This document shows, piece after piece, positions 23,275 to 31,373 of a stretch of 64,000 bases of DNA. The first letter of the stretch is position 1, and each line of letters begins with the position of its first letter. The notes under the pieces were generated by a model. The model was not told where the DNA came from. It was given only the letters and a program-made list of their open reading frames with translations, and did not search any database. The stretch comes from Streptomyces pristinaespiralis (GTDB taxonomy: Bacteria; Actinomycetota; Actinomycetes; Streptomycetales; Streptomycetaceae). A program made the position numbers and the translations under genes. The stretch covers positions 2,108,001-2,172,000 of the forward strand of contig NZ_CP011340.1 in assembly GCF_001278075.1 (NCBI RefSeq). The letters run 5' to 3'.

Positions 23275-23626
23275 CGATCCCCCAGGAAACGAGTGACGGC
23301 CGCGCCTTGTGCGTGCGGCCATGGTGCCACCCCTGCGAAGCGCGTCACAGAGCGCGCGTACCGGCGCCCGCGGAATCCGCCCGATTGCTTGCCGAATCCG
23401 CGCCCGGGGGCGGCCGGAAACTGTTGGAAATCTTTCGGAATCCGGCCCGCGGACCACGCCGGGCAGAGATCTTCACCCATTCGGACAAGCTCGCCGGACA
23501 CCGGTTCGACATGCCGGAATGATGTCGTGGAATGCGTTCGCACTCCTCGCCGTCGTGCGGCGGATCTTATGCCGCGGGAACGGCGGCCAGGACGATCCGC
23601 CTGTTCAGCGAAGGGATGCCGCACTG

Positions 23627-24463
23627 ATGCCGAGGATCGAACTGAACACCGGTAAAGACGCCACCGTCGAACTCCACTACGAGGACTTCGGCAGCGGAAG
23701 ACCGGTCGTACTCGTCCACGGCTGGCCGCTGAGCAGCCGCTCGTGGGAGAAGCAGCTGGCGCCGCTGGTGGAGTCCGGTTATCGCGTCATCACCTATGAC
23801 CGCCGTGGATTCGGGCAGTCGTCGCAGCCGTGGGACGGCTATGAATACGACACCCTCGCGGACGACCTCGGCGCCCTTCTCGTCCATCTCGACCTCACCG
23901 ATGTGACGCTGGTCGGCTTCTCCATGGGCGGTGGGGAGGTGGTCCGCTACATCAGCATCTACGGGACCGGGCGGGTCAGGCAGGCCGTGCTGGCGGCCGC
24001 CGTACCGCCGTATCTCTACCGGTCCGCGCACAACCCCGAAGGAGGCCTGGACGACGCCACGATCAGCCGCTTCGAGGTGGCTGTCCTCGAGGACCGGCCG
24101 GCCTTCATCGACGGGTTCGTCACCGACTTCTTCCGGGTCGGCGAGCGCACCGACCTGGTCAGTGCGGCGCAGCACGCCTACAACGTCGGCCTCGCCGCCG
24201 TGGCCTCCCCCAAGGGCACGCTCGACTGCATCGCGGCGTTCGCGCGCACCGACTTCCGCGACGACCTCGCCGCGGTGGACGTGCCGACCCTGGTCGTCCA
24301 CGGGGACTCCGACGCCATCGTCCCCTTCGAGGTCAGCGGCAGGCGCACGCACGAGAGCCTCGTCGACAGCCGCCTGGTGCTGATCGAGGGCGCTCCCCAC
24401 GGGCTGAACGTGACGCACGCGGACCGGTTCAACCAGGCGCTCCTGGAATTCCTCGCCTCCTGA
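23627..24463 (+). CDS. Alpha/beta hydrolase, non-haem chloroperoxidase type
   Basis: A 278-residue alpha/beta hydrolase close to cofactor-free haloperoxidases/perhydrolases of Streptomyces. The oxyanion region is VLVHGWPLSSRSWEKQL, and the nucleophilic Ser is in GFSMGGGEVVRY. The acid Asp is in HGDSDAIVPFE, and the His in EGAPHGLNVTHAD completes the triad. An earlier ATG at 23615 runs into a stop after three codons, so 23627 is the start, with AAGGGA about 11 bases before it. Such enzymes form peracids from acetate and peroxide or act as esterases; the natural substrate is unknown. Confidence 0.9.
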   Translation: MPRIELNTGKDATVELHYEDFGSGRPVVLVHGWPLSSRSWEKQLAPLVESGYRVITYDRRGFGQSSQPWDGYEYDTLADDLGALLVHLDLTDVTLVGFSMGGGEVVRYISIYGTGRVRQAVLAAAVPPYLYRSAHNPEGGLDDATISRFEVAVLEDRPAFIDGFVTDFFRVGERTDLVSAAQHAYNVGLAAVASPKGTLDCIAAFARTDFRDDLAAVDVPTLVVHGDSDAIVPFEVSGRRTHESLVDSRLVLIEGAPHGLNVTHADRFNQALLEFLAS

Positions 24464-24515
24464 GGGGCCGAGCGGGGGCGTCGTACGCCCCGCGCCTGGC
24501 GGCCCCCGGCAGGGC

Positions 24516-24550
24516 GAAGGGCCCCGGTTCCTTGTCCGCCGGGACCCTTC
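24516..24550. terminator. Hairpin terminator between the hydrolase and SPW genes
   Basis: GAAGGGCCCCGG / CCGGGACCCTTC, a 12-bp stem with one mismatch and an 11-base loop, between convergent genes. Confidence 0.6.
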
Positions 24551-24570
24551 ACCGTGACAAGCGGTGGCTG

Positions 24571-25026
24571 TCAGCCGGGGCCGCGCCTGCGGCCGCCGCC
24601 GCCGCTGCCACCGCGTCCGCCTGCCGCAGCGGCCATGGCCAGGCCGCAGATCAGTGCGACCGCACCGACGATGACGTTGCTGACGACGCTGCGGGTCGTG
24701 TCCATCTCTCCGGCGACGACCCATGGGGAAATGATCGTCCATGCGCCGATGGCGCATGCCGCCCACGCCATGGCGTGGGTGCGCTCGTACGCGGAGCTGA
24801 AACCGCCCATGCACAGGGCGAAGGCGATACCGGTGATCAGGTTGCTCACGGCCAGGTTGGTCAGTCCGCTGAAGCCGACGATCCATGGGGATGCCGCCAG
24901 GAAGAGACCGGTGACAAGGCCCAGGGTCTCCACGGCCTGGGCGCGCGGAGTGGTCGTCGCCCGCTCGAAGCGGGAACGCATCTCGGCCAGGTCCGGGTGT
25001 TGCTCGATGTCTGCGTGGGTGGTCAT
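24571..25026 (-). CDS. SPW-repeat membrane protein
   Basis: A 151-residue membrane protein with four helices and two SPW repeats (ASPWIVGFSG near residue 45 and ISPWVVAGE near 100), the hallmark of the SPW family. The N-terminus (EQHPDLAEMRSRFERA) is cytoplasmic-looking, and the C-terminus ends in a Gly/Arg-rich tail. AGGAGG lies about 12 bases before the ATG. Function unknown; the family is often found among stress-induced genes. Confidence 0.88.
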   Translation of the reverse strand: MTTHADIEQHPDLAEMRSRFERATTTPRAQAVETLGLVTGLFLAASPWIVGFSGLTNLAVSNLITGIAFALCMGGFSSAYERTHAMAWAACAIGAWTIISPWVVAGEMDTTRSVVSNVIVGAVALICGLAMAAAAGGRGGSGGGGRRRGPG

Positions 25027-25156
25027 GGTGGACGCCGCCTCCTACCAGCAGCCTTATGTGTCCTTTATGTCCATGGAACGCCTATAAGGTCCACGGGTCA
25101 ATGGGCAATATCTCCTGATACGGGCCGACTTCCCTGCGTCGAGGCGGCGCCGGGCA

Positions 25157-26707
25157 TCAGGTACCCGGACCGGGCGTGACTCCGCCCTTGAGCCGTTCCA
25201 GGTCGGACGGGCGGACCTGGATGGCCAGCAGCGCGATCAGCGCCGCCAGCACCGCGAAGACCGCCGCCATGATGAACGCCGCGGAGACGCCCGCGGTCAG
25301 CACCTGGTCTCCCCACGGCGGCGGGAGTTCGCCGGTGCGCTGGAAGGCGAGCCGCTCGGCCGGGGGCGCCTCCGCCATGAACCGCGGGATCAGGTCCTTC
25401 GCCTCGTTGGTGCTCGCCGTGCCGAAGACCGTGACCAGGATCGACAGGCCGAGCGAACCGCCCACCTGCTGAGTGGCGTTCAGCAGCCCGGACGCCGCGC
25501 CGGACTCGTGCACCGGCACGTTGGAGAGCGCCATCAGCGTCAGCGAGACGAACTGCATACCCATGCCCAGGCTGAACACCAGCATCGGCCCGAGGATGCT
25601 GCCCGCGTAGGTGGAGTGGATGTCGGTCAGCGTCAGCCATGCCAGTCCGGCGGCGGCCAGTACGGCGCCCGTCACCATGAAGGGTTTGGGGCCGTACTTC
25701 GGCAGCAGTTGCGAGGCCAGGCCGGCGCCGATGGTGATGACCGCGCTGACCGGGAGGAAGGCCAGGCCGGCGCGCAGGGGCCCGAAGCCCAGCACGTTCT
25801 GGACGAACAGGGTCAGGAAGAAGAACATGCCGAACATGGCGGCGGCGAGCGCCAGCATCATGCCGTACGTGCCCGCCCTGTTGCGGTCGGCGAACATGTG
25901 CAGCGGCGTGATCGGCTGTTTCGAGCGCCTTTCGATGGCGAGGAACGCGCCGAGCAGCACGACGGCCGCGGCGAACGACGCGAGCGTCCACGCGTCGCCC
26001 CAGCCCTCCTGCGCGGCGCGGATGAACCCGTAGACCAGTGCCACCATGCCGAGCGTGGAGGTCAGCGCACCGGCGAAGTCGAAGTGGCCGGGGTGGCGCT
26101 CCGACTCCTTGATCCAGCGGGGCGTGGCGAGCGCGATGAGCAGTCCGATCGGCACGTTGACGAACAGCACCCAGCGCCAGTCGAGCCATTCGACGAGCAT
26201 GCCGCCGGCGAGCAGACCGATGGCGCCGCCGCCCGCGGACACGGCCGCGAACACGCCGAACGCCCGGTTGCGTGCCGGGCCCTCGGTGAACGTGGTGGTG
26301 ATCAGCGCGAGCGAGGTCGGCGAGGCGATCGCGCCGCCGACGCCCTGGAGGGCCCGGGCGGCGAGCAGCTGGCCGGAGTTCTGCGCGAGTCCGCCGAGCA
26401 GGGACGCCAGCACGAAGAGCAGCACACCGAAGATGAAGACGCGCCGCCTGCCGAGGATGTCACCGACCCGGCCGCCGAGCAGCAGCAGACCGCCGAAGGT
26501 GAGCGTGTAGGCGTTGACCACCCAGGACAGGCTGGTGGTGGAGAAGTCCAGGGAGCTCTGGATGTGCGGCAGCGCGATGTTCACGATGGTGATGTCGAGG
26601 ACCACCATCAGCTGGCAGGACGCGATGACGAACAGTGCCATTCCGTTTCCGCCACCGCGATCGGGGGCGGCGGTCGTGACGGAGGAGGTCGGCTGCGGAG
26701 TCGTCAT
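25157..26707 (-). CDS. MFS drug-efflux transporter, DHA2 (EmrB/QacA) family
   Basis: A 516-residue, 14-helix major facilitator. Motif A is GGRVGDILGRRRVF after helix 2, and the opening ASCQLMVVLDITIVNIALPH with Asp in helix 1 is typical of DHA2 pumps. The antiporter motif C region is present around helix 5 (AVSAGGGAIGLLAGG). It should export hydrophobic or cationic drugs in exchange for protons. No TetR or MarR regulator gene is adjacent, which is unusual for this class. Ribosome site weak. Confidence 0.93.
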   Translation of the reverse strand: MTTPQPTSSVTTAAPDRGGGNGMALFVIASCQLMVVLDITIVNIALPHIQSSLDFSTTSLSWVVNAYTLTFGGLLLLGGRVGDILGRRRVFIFGVLLFVLASLLGGLAQNSGQLLAARALQGVGGAIASPTSLALITTTFTEGPARNRAFGVFAAVSAGGGAIGLLAGGMLVEWLDWRWVLFVNVPIGLLIALATPRWIKESERHPGHFDFAGALTSTLGMVALVYGFIRAAQEGWGDAWTLASFAAAVVLLGAFLAIERRSKQPITPLHMFADRNRAGTYGMMLALAAAMFGMFFFLTLFVQNVLGFGPLRAGLAFLPVSAVITIGAGLASQLLPKYGPKPFMVTGAVLAAAGLAWLTLTDIHSTYAGSILGPMLVFSLGMGMQFVSLTLMALSNVPVHESGAASGLLNATQQVGGSLGLSILVTVFGTASTNEAKDLIPRFMAEAPPAERLAFQRTGELPPPWGDQVLTAGVSAAFIMAAVFAVLAALIALLAIQVRPSDLERLKGGVTPGPGT

Positions 26708-26829
26708 GGCGCATCGTGCCTCGTGAGGGGTCCCCCGGGCGCGGGGTGTGAACGGGGCCGTCCACTGTTCGACGTTAAGCCTGTCGGGTGAAGCCTCACC
26801 AGTCGATCAAGAGGCCCGGACCGCCCGGC

Positions 26830-27228
26830 TCAGGGCAGCACCGCCACCCCGTCCACCTCGACCAGGCACTGCTCGTCCCACAGCCGTACGACCCCGACGA
26901 CGGCCATGGCCGGGTAGTCACGTCCCGCCAGGCGCCGCCAGACGCGGCCCAGTTCGCGGGCATGGACCCGGTAGTCGGCGACGTCGGTCGCGTAGACGGT
27001 GACCCGGGCGAGGTCGTGCGGGGTGCCGCCGGCCGCGGCGAGCGCGGTGAGGAGGTTCGACAGGGCCGTCTCGAACTGCTCGGGGAGCGTGTCGCCGACG
27101 ACCTTGCCGTCCGTGTCCAGCGCGGTCTGGCCGGCCAGGAAGACCAGACGGCTCCCGGTGGCGGTGACGGCGTGGGAGAAGCCGGTGGGCGGGGAGAGCT
27201 CGGCCGGGTTGTGGCGGGACAGGGTCAT
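26830..27228 (-). CDS. RidA-family enamine/imine deaminase
   Basis: A 132-residue RidA/YjgF-family protein. It shows the typical VFLAGQTALDTDGKVVGD, the ALAAAGGTPHDLARVTVYATD segment, and the C-terminal CLVEVDGVAVLP. The Arg that binds the substrate carboxylate in canonical RidA (in the R-V-V motif) is not clear here (YPAMAVVGVVRLW), so it belongs to a side subgroup. Its ATG overlaps the TGA of the acyl-CoA dehydrogenase gene (ATGA), so the two are translationally coupled. In the anthranilate pathway proposed here, the ring-reduction product is an enamine, so a deaminase of this type is chemically sensible; this link is inference. Confidence 0.88.
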   Translation of the reverse strand: MTLSRHNPAELSPPTGFSHAVTATGSRLVFLAGQTALDTDGKVVGDTLPEQFETALSNLLTALAAAGGTPHDLARVTVYATDVADYRVHARELGRVWRRLAGRDYPAMAVVGVVRLWDEQCLVEVDGVAVLP

Positions 27229-28349
27229 GCGCGGGCCTCCTCGGCGTAGAGCTCCTTGGCGATGATCGTGCGCTGCACCTCGGTGGCGCCCTCGTAGATC
27301 CGGGGGGCGCGGACCTCGCGGTAGAGGTGCTCGAGGAGATGGCCCCGCTGGAGGGCGCGGGCGCCGTGCAGCTGGACCGCGGAGTCCACGACGTACTGGG
27401 CTGTCTCCGTCGCGAGCAGCTTGGCCATCGCCGCCCGCTTGGGCACGTCGGCGGCCCCCGCGTCGTACGCGGACGCGGCGGCGTGGACGAGCAGCCGGGC
27501 GGCCTCGGTCCGGGTGGCCATCTCGGCGACGGTGTGGGCGACGGACTGGAGGTCGCTCAGCGGGCCGCCGAACGCCCGTCGGGCGGCGGTGTGGGCGAGG
27601 GTCGCGTCGAGGGCCGCCTGCGCCATGCCGACGGCGAACGCGCCGACGCTGGGACGGAAGAGGTTGAGGGTGCTCATGGCGACACGGAAGCCGCGGTCCG
27701 GCTCGCCGAGCAGGTCGTCGGCCGTGACGGGTACGTCGTCGAAGGTGAGCGCGCCGATCGGGTGCGGGGAGAGCATCTCCAGCGCACTGCCTGCGAGGCC
27801 GGGGCGGTCGGCGGGGACGAGGAACGCGGTGACGCCGCGGGCGCCCGCCCCTTCGGTGGTACGGGCGAAGACGGTGTAGAAGTCGGCCTCCGGGGCGTTG
27901 GAGATCCACCGCTTCTCGCCGCTGAGCCGCCAGCCGCGGCCGTCGGGCACCGCTTTCAGGGCGAGGGCGGCGGCGTCGGAGCCGGCCTCCGGCTCGCTGA
28001 GCGCGAAGGCGGCGACGGCCCGGCCCGCGACGACCTCGGGGAGCCAGCGGTCGCGCTGCGCGTCGGTACCCGCCCGGACGAGCGGTGAGGTGCCGAGCCC
28101 TTGGAGTGCGAGGGCGGTCTCCGCCTCCGTGCAGCCGTACGCCAGGGACTCGCGCAGCAGGCACAGTTCGAGCGCTCCGGCCGTGAACAGGCGTTCCAGC
28201 AGACCCAGTTCTCCGAGTTCACGGACCAAGGGGCGGTTGACGCGGCCCGGTTCGCCCTTCTCCGCGAGCGGACGGAGTCGTTCCTCCGCCAGGGAGCGCA
28301 GCCGCGCGCACCAGGCGGTCTGTACCGGATCGAGCGAGAATACGGACAT
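27225..28349 (-). CDS. Acyl-CoA dehydrogenase
   Basis: A 374-residue flavoprotein of the acyl-CoA dehydrogenase family. FAD/substrate motifs are FALSEPEAGSDAAAL (residues ~115-130) and GEKRWISNAPEADFYTVFA. Later come the C-terminal helical domain with RRAFGGPLSDLQSVAHTVAEM and RIYEGATEVQRTIIAKEL. The catalytic base region reads RAPRIYEGATE, where many members have Glu before G-T. The ATG at 28349 has GGGAG 5 bases upstream. First gene of a two-gene unit with RidA, divergent from the CoA ligase. Likely oxidises a cyclic or opened-ring acyl-CoA in aromatic breakdown. Confidence 0.93.
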   Translation of the reverse strand: MSVFSLDPVQTAWCARLRSLAEERLRPLAEKGEPGRVNRPLVRELGELGLLERLFTAGALELCLLRESLAYGCTEAETALALQGLGTSPLVRAGTDAQRDRWLPEVVAGRAVAAFALSEPEAGSDAAALALKAVPDGRGWRLSGEKRWISNAPEADFYTVFARTTEGAGARGVTAFLVPADRPGLAGSALEMLSPHPIGALTFDDVPVTADDLLGEPDRGFRVAMSTLNLFRPSVGAFAVGMAQAALDATLAHTAARRAFGGPLSDLQSVAHTVAEMATRTEAARLLVHAAASAYDAGAADVPKRAAMAKLLATETAQYVVDSAVQLHGARALQRGHLLEHLYREVRAPRIYEGATEVQRTIIAKELYAEEARA

Positions 28350-28427
28350 TCGTGCTCCCACTGAGAACGGCCTGGACGGTCCGCGGACAGCCGGGGACGG
28401 CCCTGCCGGGCGCCCTCGAAAAGCACG

Positions 28428-28468
28428 GTATCGCGAACTGTTGACTGTCGTCACTATCACGATACGCT
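28428..28468. promoter_or_regulatory. Operator and promoter in the ligase/acyl-CoA dehydrogenase gap
   Basis: A 27-base element (28428-28454) reads GTATCGCG, ACT, then TGAC-N4-GTCAC. The same element occurs in the same orientation before the enoyl-CoA hydratase gene (34721-34747, minus strand). TTGACT (28441-28446) and TACGCT (28463-28468), 16 bases apart, form a possible promoter for the ligase gene overlapping the element. Control by the PaaX-like regulator is inferred. Confidence 0.55.
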
Positions 28469-28502
28469 CGTTTGGCGACGCCGACCCGACAGGGGGCGAA
28501 CC

Positions 28503-30119
28503 ATGGAGCTGACACCCTCGGCCCACCTCGACACCTTCACGCGCGACCGCCTGCCGCCCGCCGGCCAGTGGCCGAAGCTCCTCTTCGAGCTGCCGGAGCT
28601 GCGGTACCCGGACCGGCTCAACTGCGGCGAGGAGCTGCTCGACCGCACGATCGAGCGCTTCGGCGCGGACCGCCCCGTCTTCCGTTCCGGCGCGGGAGAG
28701 GTCTGGTCGTACGGGCACCTGCGTGAGCGGGTGGACCGGATCGCCCACGTCCTCACCACGGAGCTCGGGGTCGTCCCCGGCAACCGGGTGCTGCTGCGCG
28801 GGCCGACGACACCGCACCTCGCCGCGTGCTGGCTCGCCGTGATGAAGGCGGGCGCCGTGGCGGTGACCGTGCTGGCCCAGCACCGGGCCGGGGAACTGGC
28901 CACGGTGTGCGAGATCGCCTCGGTCGGCCACGCCCTGTGCGACGTGCGGACGGTCGACGAGCTGGTCAAGGCGGAGGTGCCGGGGCTGCGGATCACCACC
29001 TACGGCGGTGACGCGCCCGACGACCTGCTGGGTCTGGCCGCCGCGGCCGGGCCGGAACCCTACGAACCGGTGCGGACGGCGGCCGACGACGTCGCGCTCA
29101 TCGCCTTCACGTCGGGCACCACCGGCCGCCCCAAGGGCTGCATGCACTTCCACCGGGACGTGCTGGCGATCGCCGACACGTTCTCCGCCCACGTGCTGCG
29201 GCCCGAACCCGACGACGTGTTCGCCGGCAGTCCGCCGCTCGGCTTCACCTTCGGGCTCGGCGGGCTCGTCGTCTTCCCCATGCGGGCCGGGGCCTGCGCA
29301 CTGCTGCTGGAACAGGCCGGGCCTGGTCAGCTGCTGCCCGCGATCGCGGAGCACCGGGTGTCGGTGCTGTTCACCGCGCCGACCGCCTACCGCGTGATGC
29401 TCGACCAGTTCGACTCCCACGACACCCGGTCGCTGCGGCGCTGCGTGTCGGCCGGGGAGAACCTGCCCGCCGCGACCTGGCAGGCCTGGCTGGAGCGGAC
29501 CGGGCTGCGGATCATCAACGGCATCGGGGCGACCGAGCTGCTGCACATCTTCATCTCCGCCGCGGACGGGGCGATCAGGCCGGGCACCACCGGGGTCCCG
29601 GTGCCCGGGTGGCAGGCGCGGGTGGTGGACGGCGAGGGCAGGCCGGTGCCGGACGGCGAGCCGGGGCTGCTGGCCGTACGCGGCCCGGTGGGCTGCCGCT
29701 ATCTGGCCGACCCGCGGCAGACCCAGTACGTGCGGGACGGCTGGAATCTCACCGGCGACACCTACGTCCGCGAACCCGACGGCTGGTTCCGCTACGTCGC
29801 CCGCGCCGACGACATGATCATCTCGGCCGGGTACAACATCGCCGGCCCCGAGGTGGAGGACGCGCTGCTGCACCATCCGGACGTCGCGGAGGCGGCGGTC
29901 GTCGGCCGGCCCGACGAACTGCGGGGCCAGATCGCCGTGGCGTACGTCGTGCTGCGGGAGGGCGCCGCGACCGGTGAGGCGACGGCCGACGCCCTGCGGG
30001 ACTTCGTGAAGGAGCGGCTGACGCCGTTCAAGTGCCCGCGGGAGATCGTCTTCCTGGACGCTCTGCCCCGCACACCGACCGGCAAGCTGCAGCGCTACCG
30101 GCTGCGAGCTCTAGAGTGA
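28503..30119 (+). CDS. Aryl-CoA ligase, 2-aminobenzoate/benzoate-CoA ligase type
   Basis: A 538-residue adenylate-forming ligase making an aryl-CoA from ATP, CoA and an aromatic acid. The AMP-binding P-loop is AFTSGTTGRPKGCMHFH, the A5 motif is NGIGATELLHIF, and A8 is GWFRYVARADDMIISAGYNI. The catalytic Lys is in PRTPTGKLQRYRLR. The overall pattern (ELRYPDRLNCGEELLDRT near the N-terminus, ATELLHIFIS) is that of benzoate/2-aminobenzoate-CoA ligases. AGGGGGCG precedes the ATG. Anthranilate is favoured over benzoate or salicylate because the cluster encodes the monooxygenase-OYE fusion and RidA. First gene of a unit with paaX-like and a small unknown gene. Confidence 0.9.
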   Translation: MELTPSAHLDTFTRDRLPPAGQWPKLLFELPELRYPDRLNCGEELLDRTIERFGADRPVFRSGAGEVWSYGHLRERVDRIAHVLTTELGVVPGNRVLLRGPTTPHLAACWLAVMKAGAVAVTVLAQHRAGELATVCEIASVGHALCDVRTVDELVKAEVPGLRITTYGGDAPDDLLGLAAAAGPEPYEPVRTAADDVALIAFTSGTTGRPKGCMHFHRDVLAIADTFSAHVLRPEPDDVFAGSPPLGFTFGLGGLVVFPMRAGACALLLEQAGPGQLLPAIAEHRVSVLFTAPTAYRVMLDQFDSHDTRSLRRCVSAGENLPAATWQAWLERTGLRIINGIGATELLHIFISAADGAIRPGTTGVPVPGWQARVVDGEGRPVPDGEPGLLAVRGPVGCRYLADPRQTQYVRDGWNLTGDTYVREPDGWFRYVARADDMIISAGYNIAGPEVEDALLHHPDVAEAAVVGRPDELRGQIAVAYVVLREGAATGEATADALRDFVKERLTPFKCPREIVFLDALPRTPTGKLQRYRLRALE

Positions 30120-30123
30120 TCAC

Positions 30124-30942
30124 GTGGCCGAGCAGCACACCCCCAGATCCCTGATCGTCACCCTGTACGGCGCGTACGGACGCGAACGGCCGGGTCCGCT
30201 CCCCGTGGCGGAGTTGATCCGCCTGCTGGGCGCGCTGGGCGTCGACGCGCCGTCCGTGCGCTCCTCCGTCTCCCGGCTCAAACGGCGCGGGCTGCTCGTG
30301 CCGGAGCGCACGCCGGAGGGCGCGGCGGGTTACGCGCTGTCCGCGGACGCCCGGCAGCTGCTCGACGACGGGGACCGGCGGATCTACGCCCCCTCCTCCG
30401 CCGATCTGTCCGACGGCTGGGTCATCGCCGTCTTCTCCGTGCCGGAGGCCGAGCGGCACAAGCGCCACCTGCTGCGCTCGCGGCTGGTCAGACTCGGCTT
30501 CGGGGCCGCCGCACCCGGGGTGTGGATCGCCCCCGCCCGGCTCTGCGAGGAGACCCGGCACACCCTGCGGCGGCTCCGACTCGACACGTACGTCGACCTG
30601 TTCCGCGGTGAGCACCTCGGTTTCGCGGCGACGGCGGAGGCGGTCTCCCGCTGGTGGGACCTGGCGGCGATCGCCAAGCAGCACGAGGACTTCCTCGACC
30701 GGCACGAACCCGTGCTGCGTTCCTGGGACGCCCGCGAGGACACCCCCGCGGAGGCCGCCTACCGGGACTACCTGCCGGCGCTGGACTCGTGGCGGCGGCT
30801 GCCCTACGCCGACCCCGGTCTGCCGGAGGAACTGCTGCCCCAGGGCTGGCCGGGCGGGCGCTCCGCGGAGGTCTTCGGACGGCTGCACGCACGGCTGCGG
30901 GACGCGGGGGCGGCGTTCGTGACCGGTGAAACGCGGCCGTGA
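30124..30942 (+). CDS. PaaX-family transcriptional repressor
   Basis: A 272-residue PaaX-like regulator. It has an N-terminal winged helix (LIVTLYGAYGR, VRSSVSRLKRRGLLV), a central domain beginning WVIAVFSVPEAERHKRHLLR with GFGAAAPGVWIAP, and a C-terminal PaaX domain. PaaX proteins sense an aryl-CoA such as phenylacetyl-CoA and then release DNA. The gene starts with GTG 4 bases after the ligase stop, so it is co-transcribed with the enzyme that makes the likely inducer. It probably controls both divergent promoters of the cluster through the shared 27-base element. Confidence 0.93.
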   Translation: MAEQHTPRSLIVTLYGAYGRERPGPLPVAELIRLLGALGVDAPSVRSSVSRLKRRGLLVPERTPEGAAGYALSADARQLLDDGDRRIYAPSSADLSDGWVIAVFSVPEAERHKRHLLRSRLVRLGFGAAAPGVWIAPARLCEETRHTLRRLRLDTYVDLFRGEHLGFAATAEAVSRWWDLAAIAKQHEDFLDRHEPVLRSWDAREDTPAEAAYRDYLPALDSWRRLPYADPGLPEELLPQGWPGGRSAEVFGRLHARLRDAGAAFVTGETRP

Positions 30943-31373
30943 GCGAGGAGCTCGAACCCGTCTGGGCGGTGGCCGCGAACGTCGTGCTGTGGCGGCGTTA
31001 CGGGGACCTCGGGCAGGAGCTGCGGCCCGGCACGAAGGCGTACCGGGGCGGGGCGAAGGTGTTCGTCGCGTCCGCCTACGTCGGCATGGGGCACGAGCAG
31101 CTGACCACCATCGGGCGCGGCCGGCACACCGGCCGCTGGATCACCATCGACACGGCCACCCGCCATCTGCACGGCTTCCGCGCCAAGTTGCTGTACACGC
31201 CGGCCGTGCTGCGACGGTACGCCCAGGTCACGTGGTGGCCGGTGCGGACCGAGGAGGAGGCCGTCGAGTACGCGGCGCTGCTCGAGCGGATCGCCGTCGA
31301 GCAGCGCGCCTCGTACCACGGTGGCCCGCATCCCGATCCGTGCCTGTGCCACGAGTGCCTCAGCCGAGGGTGA
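30939..31373 (+). CDS. Conserved hypothetical protein with Cys motif
   Basis: A 144-residue protein that I cannot assign to a functional family. The GTG start overlaps the paaX-like stop (GTGA), so it is coupled to that gene. It is soluble, rich in Arg and Tyr, with ITTIGRGRHTGRW-like charged strands in its middle part (HEQLTTIGRGRHTGRWITID) and a C-terminal PDPCLCHECLSRG that could bind zinc. It ends inside the last codons of the convergent monooxygenase gene (14-base overlap). A role linked to the aromatic pathway or its regulator is suggested by position only. Confidence 0.75.
   Translation: MSEELEPVWAVAANVVLWRRYGDLGQELRPGTKAYRGGAKVFVASAYVGMGHEQLTTIGRGRHTGRWITIDTATRHLHGFRAKLLYTPAVLRRYAQVTWWPVRTEEEAVEYAALLERIAVEQRASYHGGPHPDPCLCHECLSRG

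Noticed and set aside
26830..28164. RidA as the C-terminal part of a 444-residue fusion
   Set aside because: The upstream portion is a shifted frame of the acyl-CoA dehydrogenase; an ATGA overlap gives a proper RidA start at 27228.
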